The position numbers were made by a program, and so were the translations under genes. A stretch of 7,085 bases of DNA from Phycisphaerales bacterium. GTDB lineage: Bacteria; Planctomycetota; Phycisphaerae; Phycisphaerales; UBA1924. The notes under the pieces were generated by a model. The model was not told the DNA's origin. It did no database searches and was given only the letters and a program-made list of their open reading frames with translations. This document shows, in pieces, positions 1 to 5,211 of the stretch. Where the stretch lies: assembly GCA_029260335.1 (NCBI GenBank), contig JAJDDL010000183.1, positions 1-7,085 on the forward strand. Direction: 5' to 3'. Numbering within the stretch: the stretch's first letter is position 1; every line of letters starts with the position of its first letter.

Positions 1-1
1 T

Positions 2-784
2 ATCCACGTCGAGCGATTCGCCGGGTTTGTCGAGGGGCTGGGGTTGCTTGAGGCGCTTGTCCGCAAGCACTGGGGTGGCGATCTACATCCGATCCCCGAG
101 GAGACCGCAGATCCTTGGGAGCGAACCAACGTGTTGCGTGAGCTCAACGCCAAGCCGGGCAAGCGGGGCTTGTTCGATGTGCAAGACGCCCTCCGCCGGA
201 TTCCTCTCATCGAGTCCAAGCAACACGGCAAATGGTCGCTTCGCGAAATCCAGCTGAGCCGAGGCGAGTTGCACGCCGCCGAGGGCGAAGAAACTCCCGA
301 TTCTGGGCGCGTTGCAAGCGCATTGGGGGGTGAACCCGTCGAGGTGCTCCAGGGGCTCGAAGAACAGCTGGATAGCGCTCTGGAGCAGGTTCAAAGCCTG
401 GAAATATCGGTGGGGGACTCCAGCAGCGGCTGGGCGAGCCTGGACCTGAGCGATCTCGTTGGCATGGTCAAGGCGATCAAGGAAGTGATCAGCGGCGAGC
501 TGTCCTCCCGGGGGTATGGCGCCGGGCAAGAGGAAGTCGGCGATAGCGCCGGCGGCGAGGGACAGGGACCGTCTCAGGGCCTGAGTGGCGAAGTCTACGA
601 TCGCCAGGGAGTCCTTCTGGCGATGGACAAGGTCCTTCGTTATTATGAAACACACGAGCCGGGAAGCCCGGTGCCCATGTTTGTGCGAGCCGCTCAAAAG
701 CTCGTTTCTATGTCGTTCATCGACATCATGGGCAAGGTGGACACGAGCACAATGACCCGGCTCAAAGAGATTGGTGAGAGCTAG
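2..784 (+). CDS. tssA: TssA (ImpA family) T6SS assembly protein, 5' partial
   Basis: The reading frame is open from the window's second base, so the real start lies upstream and 260 residues are visible. A TTG at 44 is an internal codon, not a start. Visible residues 1-70 match the end of the ImpA_N domain, with the family pattern of Gly-Leu repeats, a Trp followed by a His-Pro pair (WGGDLHP), then DPWERTNVLRELN. A variable Glu/Gln/Ser/Gly-rich linker follows. The C-terminus has the family signature HEPGSPVP (visible residues 218-225) and a hydrophobic segment around FVRAAQKLVSMSF. TssA is a cytoplasmic protein that, in studied systems, contacts baseplate, tube and sheath and coordinates their assembly. 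The short C-terminal part ending soon after HEPGSPVP resembles the P. aeruginosa TssA1 type more than the long C-terminal ring type; that subtype call is inference. It is the first visible gene of the operon, separated from tssB by 128 bases. Confidence 0.9.
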   Translation: MHVERFAGFVEGLGLLEALVRKHWGGDLHPIPEETADPWERTNVLRELNAKPGKRGLFDVQDALRRIPLIESKQHGKWSLREIQLSRGELHAAEGEETPDSGRVASALGGEPVEVLQGLEEQLDSALEQVQSLEISVGDSSSGWASLDLSDLVGMVKAIKEVISGELSSRGYGAGQEEVGDSAGGEGQGPSQGLSGEVYDRQGVLLAMDKVLRYYETHEPGSPVPMFVRAAQKLVSMSFIDIMGKVDTSTMTRLKEIGES

Positions 785-814
785 GCAAGAGGTCTGGCAC
801 GGGAAAACGGGGGT

Positions 815-830
815 AATCGAGTTATCGATT
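815..830. repeat. Inverted repeat in the tssA-tssB gap
   Basis: AATCGA (815-820) and TCGATT (825-830) are perfect inverted arms separated by GTTA. The stem is only 6 bp and AT-rich for this region, and no T-run follows, so it is not a convincing terminator. It could be an operator half-site pair or chance. The rest of the 785-912 gap shows no promoter I can support. Confidence 0.3.
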
Positions 831-900
831 GGTGTTGAATCACACAAGGTTGGTTAACTGCCTCGACGGTCGCATTGCGCGAGCAGAAGTCGGGCATGTG

Positions 901-906
901 AAAGGG
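901..906 (+). promoter_or_regulatory. Ribosome binding site deciding the tssB start
   Basis: AAAGGG ends six bases before the ATG at 913, a normal spacing. It directly abuts the ATG at 907, too close for that codon to be used with this site. The frame is open back to a TTG at 829, but the residues from 829 to 906 do not resemble TssB. This favours 913 as the start, with 907 as the alternative. Confidence 0.55.
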
Positions 907-912
907 ATGGCG

Positions 913-1509
913 ATGAGTGGTCAGAAGTTCATTAGGCGGAATCAGAAACCGAGAGTACACATCGAGTATGAGGTCGAGACCGGGGGGGCCACCGAGAAGG
1001 TGAGTCTGCCGTGGGTCATGGGAGTGATGGCCGATCTGTCGGGCAACACCGGCGCCGACGAGATCGGCAAGGTCGAGGACCGCGATTTCGTGGAAATCAG
1101 CCCCGACAACTTCGACAGCGTCATGAAGAAGAACAAGCCCAGCCTTTCGATGGACGTGCCCGACCGCGTCAGCGGCGAGGAAGGCAAGTCTATGAAGGTG
1201 AAGCTTTCGTTCAACAAGATGGAAGATTTCTCGCCCGCATCCATCGCTCGGCGGGATCCGACATTAAAAAAACTGCTCGACGCGCGCACGAAGCTCCAGT
1301 CGTTTCTTTCTTATGCAGAGGACAGCGATGAGGCCCAAGCACTCATCGCCAAGGTGCTGCAAGACGAGGATCTCATGAAGGCGATAGCAGGCGAGCAAGG
1401 CGGAGCGGCACCAGCACCCGCCGCAGAAGCTCCATCTGAGGCGCCGCCGCCCGAGGCCCCGGCGGGCGAGCCCGAGTCTCCCAGTGAGGAGGGCGGCACC
1501 AATGAGTAA
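913..1509 (+). CDS. tssB: TssB (VipA/ImpB) T6SS contractile sheath small subunit
   Basis: 198 residues from the chosen ATG at 913 (200 if 907 is used). TssB pairs with TssC to build the cytoplasmic contractile sheath that drives the Hcp tube outward. Family features are the N-terminal basic stretch followed by PRVHIEYEVE (residues 13-22), the LPWVMGVMADLSG segment (32-44), RDFVEISPDNFD (57-68), a beta-rich middle ending KVKLSFNKMEDFSP (95-108), and the helix IARRDPTLKKLLDAR (111-125). The N-terminal region holds the helix that TagJ binds in P. aeruginosa; tagJ is present here, which fits. From about residue 161 a 38-residue Ala/Pro/Glu-rich tail extends beyond the usual TssB end. The last codons overlap tssC by eight bases and carry its ribosome site, so the two partners are probably translationally coupled. 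Identity is certain; the start is the main uncertainty. Confidence 0.95.
   Translation: MSGQKFIRRNQKPRVHIEYEVETGGATEKVSLPWVMGVMADLSGNTGADEIGKVEDRDFVEISPDNFDSVMKKNKPSLSMDVPDRVSGEEGKSMKVKLSFNKMEDFSPASIARRDPTLKKLLDARTKLQSFLSYAEDSDEAQALIAKVLQDEDLMKAIAGEQGGAAPAPAAEAPSEAPPPEAPAGEPESPSEEGGTNE
1486..1493 (+). promoter_or_regulatory. tssC ribosome binding site inside the tssB coding sequence
   Basis: GAGGAGGG lies eight bases before the tssC ATG at 1502, the strongest Shine-Dalgarno match in the window. The same bases encode Glu-Glu-Gly of the TssB tail (residues 192-194). The site fixes the tssC start at 1502 rather than the upstream in-frame GTG at 1484. Confidence 0.8.
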
Positions 1510-2995
1510 TGCCAAAACATTCCAAGAGGCGTTCCCATCGGGCGAACTTGAGGGCAACCCATTCCACGAACTGCTCGCGGGCGTGCACAAGCCCCGCGAT
1601 GACTTCCAGCAGGAAGAACTCAACGAGGGCTGGAAGGCTCTGGTCGGCGCGGTGCTTGAGGCCAAGGACCGCGAGCGCTTCCGCAACACCGACGCCATCA
1701 ACGCGCTCAAGCAGATGATCGTTCAGCTCGACAAGGTGCTCAGTGCCCAGATGGACGCGATCATGCACCACGAGGACTTCCGCAAGCTGGAAGGCACCTG
1801 GCGCGGCCTCAATCACCTCATCTACAACTCCGAGCACGGCGAGGACCTCCAGGTCCGCGTCTACAACATCAAGAAGGACGAGCTCTATAAGACCTTCAAA
1901 CGCTACGAGGGCTCGACCTGGGACCGCAGCCCGGTTTACAAGAAGATCTACGGTGCCGAGTTCGACATGCTCAACGGCACGCCCTACGGCGCGATCGTCG
2001 CCGACTACTTCTTTGATCACAGCTCGCCCGATGTCAAGATCCTCAATGGATTGGCCCAGACATGCGCGGCCGCCCACTGCCCGGTCATCACCGCACCCAA
2101 TGCCAATCTCTTTGGCATGGATTCGTGGTCGGAGTTGGGCACCAAGGACGTGAAGGTCGAGGACATCTTCCGGCGCAAGGGCTACGAGGAATGGCGCGAC
2201 TTCCGCGATAGCGAGGACTCTCGCTACGTGGGCCTGGCGATGCCCCGAGCGCTCGCCCGTCTGCCCTATGACCCCAAGGATAACCCCGTCGAGGAGTTCA
2301 ACTACGAGGAAGACACCGCCGGCGGCGATCACGAGCATTTCTCGTGGATGAACGCGGCCTACTCCATGGGGATGTGCATCAACCGCGCATTCAAGGAAAA
2401 CGGCTGGTGTGCGCAGATCGCCGGGCCCGAGGCCGGCGGCAAGGTCGAGAAGCTCCCGGTCTACAAGTTCCCGACCGATGAGGGCCTGGTCGACACGACC
2501 TGCCCGACTGAGGTTGCGATCGGCGATCGCCGGTGGGCCGAGCTTGCCAACTTCGGCATGATCCCCCTGGTGCACGCCAAGAACACGAACTACTCGGTCT
2601 TCATGGAAGCGCCCAGCGCGCAGAAGGCCAAGGAGTACGACGACGAGACCGCGACCCGCAACTCCAAGATGTCCGCGACGCTGCCTTATCTGTTCGCGTG
2701 CTCGCGATTCGCGCACTTCCTCAAGCACATGGTTCGCAACAAGCTCGGTAAGTTCACGAGCCAGGCTCAGCTCGCCCAAGAGCTGAACAAGTGGATCACC
2801 AACTACGTGTGCGATCCCGATTCGAGCGATGCGGTCAAGTGCAAGATGCCGCTGCAGGCGGCGCAGGTGACTGTGACCGAGGACCCCGAGGATGTGGGTG
2901 TGTACCGCGCGAAGTTCGAGCTTTTGCCGCACTACCAGCTCAAGGGTCTGGATGTCACGCTGTGTCTTTCGTCGAGATTGTCAGAAACCGGTTGA
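1502..2995 (+). CDS. tssC: TssC (VipB/ImpC) T6SS contractile sheath large subunit
   Basis: 497 residues, the usual length for the family. TssC forms the bulk of the contractile sheath with TssB. The N-terminal third has the helix-rich region leading to LEGTWRGLNHLI (residues 96-107) and the YGAIVADYFFDH segment (162-173). The middle has AMPRALARLPYD (246-257) followed by PVEEFNYEE (262-270). The C-terminal half carries the best-conserved blocks: NGWCAQIAGPEAGG (300-313), LPVYKFPTDEG (318-328), CPTEVAIGDRR (334-344), PLVHAKNTNY (355-364), EYDDETATRNSKMSATLPYLFACSRFAH in two halves from 378, and LPHYQLKGLDVTL near the end, typical of the TssC C-terminus that packs with TssB. The ATG at 1502 overlaps the tssB stop by eight bases and has a strong ribosome site. 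A 519-residue open frame on the opposite strand of this gene is a composition artefact. Confidence 0.98.
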   Translation: MSNAKTFQEAFPSGELEGNPFHELLAGVHKPRDDFQQEELNEGWKALVGAVLEAKDRERFRNTDAINALKQMIVQLDKVLSAQMDAIMHHEDFRKLEGTWRGLNHLIYNSEHGEDLQVRVYNIKKDELYKTFKRYEGSTWDRSPVYKKIYGAEFDMLNGTPYGAIVADYFFDHSSPDVKILNGLAQTCAAAHCPVITAPNANLFGMDSWSELGTKDVKVEDIFRRKGYEEWRDFRDSEDSRYVGLAMPRALARLPYDPKDNPVEEFNYEEDTAGGDHEHFSWMNAAYSMGMCINRAFKENGWCAQIAGPEAGGKVEKLPVYKFPTDEGLVDTTCPTEVAIGDRRWAELANFGMIPLVHAKNTNYSVFMEAPSAQKAKEYDDETATRNSKMSATLPYLFACSRFAHFLKHMVRNKLGKFTSQAQLAQELNKWITNYVCDPDSSDAVKCKMPLQAAQVTVTEDPEDVGVYRAKFELLPHYQLKGLDVTLCLSSRLSETG

Positions 2996-3010
2996 TTGGA
3001 GAGTGAGTCC

Positions 3011-3028
3011 CGGCCTCCGAGGCCGTTT
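3011..3028 (+). promoter_or_regulatory. Short GC hairpin between tssC and hcp
   Basis: CGGCCT (3011-3016) and AGGCCG (3020-3025) form a perfect 6-bp stem with a three-base loop, followed by only three T residues. It is too short in stem and T-run for a strong intrinsic terminator. It may act as a weak attenuator or as a 5' block protecting the hcp part of the transcript from exonucleases. Its location in the 69-base gap before hcp is what makes it notable. Confidence 0.35.
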
Positions 3029-3051
3029 ACACGGTGAGAACAACGCTAGAA

Positions 3052-3058
3052 AGAGGAG
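3052..3058 (+). promoter_or_regulatory. Strong hcp ribosome binding site
   Basis: AGAGGAG is followed by six bases and the hcp ATG at 3065. It is a near-ideal Shine-Dalgarno site, stronger than those of tssB, tagJ, tssE or tssF, consistent with the large amounts of Hcp needed for tube building. Confidence 0.75.
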
Positions 3059-3064
3059 CATTCC

Positions 3065-3562
3065 ATGGCGTTTGACGTATATATGCAGGCCGAGGGCATT
3101 CCCGGCGAGGCGACCGACGACAAGCACAAGGACTGGATCAAGTTGATGGCCTTCAGCCACAACGTGACCCAGCCCCAGCGCGAGGGACGAGACCAGGGCG
3201 GCGTTCGCGTCGGCGGGCGGGTTGATCACGGCGACTTCGTGGTCACCAAGCTGCTCGACAAGTCGACTCCCAAGTTCAACCTCCAGTGCTGCAACGCGAC
3301 CAGCATCCCCAAGGTCACGATCGAGCTCTGCCAGCAGGGCGGAGACAAGCAGGTCTACATGAAGTACGTGTTGGAGCACGTGCTGGTGACGACGGTCACG
3401 CCGGGCGGCGCTTCCAGCGGCGGCGATGGCTCGCCCGTCGAGACGCTCGGGCTGAACTACGACAAGATTACCTGGACGTACACCCAGCTCGATCCGGACA
3501 CCAACCAGCCCAAGGGCAACACCGAGTCGTTCTGGGATCTGAAGAACAACACCGGCGGCTGA
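3065..3562 (+). CDS. hcp: Hcp (TssD) T6SS inner tube protein
   Basis: 165 residues, matching the Hcp family length. Hcp forms hexameric rings that stack into the tube expelled by sheath contraction and can carry small effectors in the ring lumen. The N-terminus MAFDVYMQAEGIPGEATD fits the family opening, in which the first beta strand is followed by a Gly-Glu turn. Other matches are HKDWIKLMAFSHNV (21-34), the DFVVTKLLDKSTPKF block (57-71), the QVYMKYVLEHVLVTTVTPGG strand and loop (96-115), then ETLGLNYDKITWTY (126-139), a typical Hcp C-terminal strand. The Gly/Ser-rich loop near 114-123 is also seen in P. aeruginosa Hcp1, so it is not an insertion. There is no signal peptide. Three cysteines are present (75, 76, 89). 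Flanking gaps of 69 and 89 bases, each with a hairpin, suggest that hcp mRNA is handled separately from its neighbours. Confidence 0.96.
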   Translation: MAFDVYMQAEGIPGEATDDKHKDWIKLMAFSHNVTQPQREGRDQGGVRVGGRVDHGDFVVTKLLDKSTPKFNLQCCNATSIPKVTIELCQQGGDKQVYMKYVLEHVLVTTVTPGGASSGGDGSPVETLGLNYDKITWTYTQLDPDTNQPKGNTESFWDLKNNTGG

Positions 3563-3588
3563 TCGCTGGTAAAACAACCTGAGCGGGC

Positions 3589-3610
3589 GGGGTCGGCGCG
3601 AGCCGATCCC
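3589..3610 (+). terminator. 9-bp hairpin with GCGA tetraloop after hcp
   Basis: GGGGTCGGC (3589-3597) pairs with GCCGATCCC (3602-3610) through nine base pairs, one of them G-U. The loop is GCGA, a GNRA-type tetraloop, which is unusually stable in RNA. The bases after it (TGCTTGCG) lack a proper T-run, so termination would be partial at best. A 3' stabiliser or processing point for an hcp-rich transcript fits equally well. The structure begins 27 bases after the hcp stop. Confidence 0.45.
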
Positions 3611-3612
3611 TG

Positions 3613-3643
3613 CTTGCGCGCTACGCCGCTCGTCACGCGCGGG
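3613..3643 (+). promoter_or_regulatory. Possible helix masking the tagJ ribosome site
   Basis: CTTGCGCG (3613-3620) can pair with CGCGCGGG (3636-3643) over eight pairs, two of them G-U, with a 15-base loop. The right arm includes the first three bases of GGGAG (3641-3645), the tagJ Shine-Dalgarno site six bases before the ATG. If formed, it would lower tagJ translation relative to hcp. The GC-rich, repetitive sequence makes chance pairing quite possible. Confidence 0.25.
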
Positions 3644-3651
3644 AGCCAACC

Positions 3652-4482
3652 ATGTCGCCTGAAGAACTCATGCAGACCGCTCGCCTCGCCGAGGCGATGG
3701 AGGCGCTCAAGGCCCAGGTACGCGACGCCCCGGGCGACGCGACCCGGCGGTTCTTTCTGTTCCAACTGCTCGCAGTCGAGGGGCAATGGGAACGAGCGCT
3801 GAACCAGTTGAACGTCGCCGCCGAGCTCGACGCGAACATGGCCATCTTCGCCCACGCGGGTAGGCGATTGCTCCAAGCCGAGGCGTTCCGTGAGCAGGTT
3901 ATGTCCGGTGGCCGTTCGCCCATGATCCTGGGCGAGCCTGGTAGCTGGATCGTTGAGTTGGTGCGTTCACTCTCGCATCTGGCCGGTGGTGATTGGGACG
4001 CGGCACAACGGGATCGCGAATCGGCTCTGGACGCCGCTCCTCTGAGTCCGGGGCGGGTCGATGATCGCGATGTGGAGTTCCTCGCCGATGCCGACGCGCG
4101 GTTCGGGCCGGTCTTCGAGGGAGTGGTCGATGGCGCGTACTACTGGATTCCCATGTCCAACGTCGCGAGCATCGAGTTGGAGGCACCGTCGCGTCTGCGC
4201 GATCTGTTGTGGCTCCCCGCGACATTCGTTTGGAAGAACGAGGGAGTCAGCCCCGGATTCTTGTTTGCACGCTATCCCGGGACACACCGAGCCGAGGACG
4301 ACCTGCTTCGCTTGGGCCGCGCCACACAATGGAAGGAACTCGGCGGCGGCATCGAGGTCGGCATCGGCCAGCGCGTGCTGATCAGTGATGGCGACGACAT
4401 TCCGCTTTTGGGCTGCCGACAGTTCACGTTCGAGCACGCGACTGCAGAAAGCGCAGACTCCGCCGGGACGGGCGACGCCTGA
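3652..4482 (+). CDS. tagJ: TagJ / ImpE family T6SS accessory protein
   Basis: 276 residues, typical for the ImpE family. In P. aeruginosa the homologue (HsiE1) binds the TssB sheath subunit and is thought to influence sheath disassembly or recycling; it is dispensable in some systems and absent from others. The N-terminal helical, TPR-like half shows RRFFLFQLLAVEGQWERALNQL in two halves from residue 32, then AAELDAN (56-62). A middle block SPMILGEPGSWI (89-100) follows. The C-terminal half has the family core FLADADARFGPVFEGVVDGAYYWIPM in two halves from residue 143, LRDLLWLPATFVW (182-194) and FARYPGTHRAEDDLLRLGRAT (205-225). The ATG at 3652 has GGGAG six bases upstream. Its TGA shares one base with the tssE ATG, so translation of the two is probably coupled. 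Placement between hcp and tssE matches the P. aeruginosa H1 locus. Confidence 0.92.
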   Translation: MSPEELMQTARLAEAMEALKAQVRDAPGDATRRFFLFQLLAVEGQWERALNQLNVAAELDANMAIFAHAGRRLLQAEAFREQVMSGGRSPMILGEPGSWIVELVRSLSHLAGGDWDAAQRDRESALDAAPLSPGRVDDRDVEFLADADARFGPVFEGVVDGAYYWIPMSNVASIELEAPSRLRDLLWLPATFVWKNEGVSPGFLFARYPGTHRAEDDLLRLGRATQWKELGGGIEVGIGQRVLISDGDDIPLLGCRQFTFEHATAESADSAGTGDA

Positions 4483-5150
4483 TGGCCAAACGCGACCAGT
4501 ACTTGCCGTGTTTGTTCCAGCGGTTGACCGGGTATACCAGGTCCGAACTCCAGGCACGCGGCGCCTCGGGTGCCGGGAGCGAGAGTATCTACGTGCGACG
4601 GCGAACCACTGAGGGCGGGGCGGGATCGCAGCAGGCGAGCGACAGTCAACGGGCCTCACCCGAAGTACGGGCAGAAGAACCGATGCATTCCAAGCGGTTT
4701 TATCCCGAGGGGCCCTTAGAGACCCGACAGTACCTCGATGGGGTCAAGGCCGATCTCGAACGTCTTCTCAACGCGTGCGCGAGCACAGCCCCGGGGCTCG
4801 ATATCGATGAGTTTGAGCCGGACGAGGTGCTCCCGGAGTTCCTGGAGTTCCCGCAGATCCAGCGTTCGGTGCTGAACTACGGGCTCGCGGGTTTTACGGG
4901 CAAGACGTCTGATCGGGCCCGCGATCGCACGCTGGAGTCCACGGTCCGATGGGCCATCGAGTGCTTCGAGCCGCGAATCCGGTTGAGCAGCGTGCGCACC
5001 AATGTGAGCAGCGAGGGCCACACCGGCGGCGGCGAGGGCAGAGTCGTCTCGCTCGAGATTCGCGGGGACCTGCGGGCCGATCCGACTCCGCTGCACCTGG
5101 TCACCGATATCGATAGCCAGACCGGCCGGTGTGTTGTCGGCGATGCATAG
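4482..5150 (+). CDS. tssE: TssE (gp25-like) T6SS baseplate wedge protein
   Basis: 222 residues, longer than the roughly 130-180 of most TssE proteins. TssE is the T6SS counterpart of phage T4 gp25, sits in the baseplate wedge with TssF, TssG and TssK, and starts sheath polymerisation. Residues 8-17 (LPCLFQRLTG) match the usual TssE opening, which supports the ATG at 4482 overlapping the tagJ stop. A low-complexity stretch rich in Arg, Ser, Gly, Gln and Glu spans about residues 20-72. The conserved gp25 domain runs from about 78 to the end: VKADLERLLNA (88-98), the hallmark QRSVLNYGLAGFTGKT (126-141), the EPR triplet (163-165) known from gp25 proteins, and LEIRGDLRADPTPLHLVTDID near the end. 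An in-frame ATG at 4683 (residue 68) could give a shorter form. There is no strong ribosome site at 4482; GGGACGGG at 4465-4472 is weak, so coupling to tagJ is likely. Confidence 0.93.
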   Translation: MAKRDQYLPCLFQRLTGYTRSELQARGASGAGSESIYVRRRTTEGGAGSQQASDSQRASPEVRAEEPMHSKRFYPEGPLETRQYLDGVKADLERLLNACASTAPGLDIDEFEPDEVLPEFLEFPQIQRSVLNYGLAGFTGKTSDRARDRTLESTVRWAIECFEPRIRLSSVRTNVSSEGHTGGGEGRVVSLEIRGDLRADPTPLHLVTDIDSQTGRCVVGDA

Positions 5151-5172
5151 CGGATAGAGTGCCATAGCAGAT
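5146..5172. repeat. Imperfect 10-base direct repeat at the tssE stop
   Basis: CATAGCGGAT (5146-5155, containing the tssE stop) and CATAGCAGAT (5163-5172) differ at one base, with starts 17 bases apart. This is short enough to be chance. It sits just ahead of the stronger 13-base tandem repeat in the same gap. Confidence 0.3.
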
Positions 5173-5184
5173 GCGTTGTAGCGG

Positions 5185-5210
5185 GTTGATAGGGTGAGTT
5201 GATAGGGCGA
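5185..5210. repeat. 13-base tandem duplication before tssF
   Basis: GTTGATAGGGTGA (5185-5197) is followed with no gap by GTTGATAGGGCGA (5198-5210), one mismatch in 13. Each copy contains AGGG, a Shine-Dalgarno-like core. The second copy ends one base before the tssF ATG at 5212. The AGGG of the second copy ends five bases from the start, and that of the first copy 17-18 bases away, so only the downstream copy can act as the ribosome site at normal distance. Confidence 0.7.
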
Positions 5211-5211
5211 G

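Noticed and set aside
44..46. TTG at 44 as the start of the first gene
   Set aside because: The frame stays open to the window edge and the upstream residues continue the ImpA_N pattern, so the gene is simply cut by the window.
795..810. TGGCACG in the tssA-tssB gap as a sigma-54 -24 element
   Set aside because: The -24 half is perfect, but the expected TTGCW/GC at the -12 position is AACGG here, without the required GC dinucleotide.
83..847. 254-residue minus-strand open frame opposite tssA
   Set aside because: The plus strand carries clear TssA motifs across the same bases, and the antisense product shows no family pattern.
829..906. N-terminal extension of tssB from a TTG at 829
   Set aside because: The extra residues do not resemble TssB, the start codon is weak, and AAAGGG with correct spacing points to 913.
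1373..2932. 519-residue open frame on the minus strand opposite tssC
   Set aside because: It mirrors tssC in a GC-rich gene, where the complementary frame rarely meets stops. Its residues are dominated by Val, Leu, Ala, Arg, Asp and His typical of antisense translation, with no recognisable family.
3404..3433. Gly/Ser-rich stretch in Hcp as a novel insertion or evolved-Hcp linker
   Set aside because: P. aeruginosa Hcp1 has a similar Gly-rich loop at the same place, and no extra C-terminal effector domain is present.
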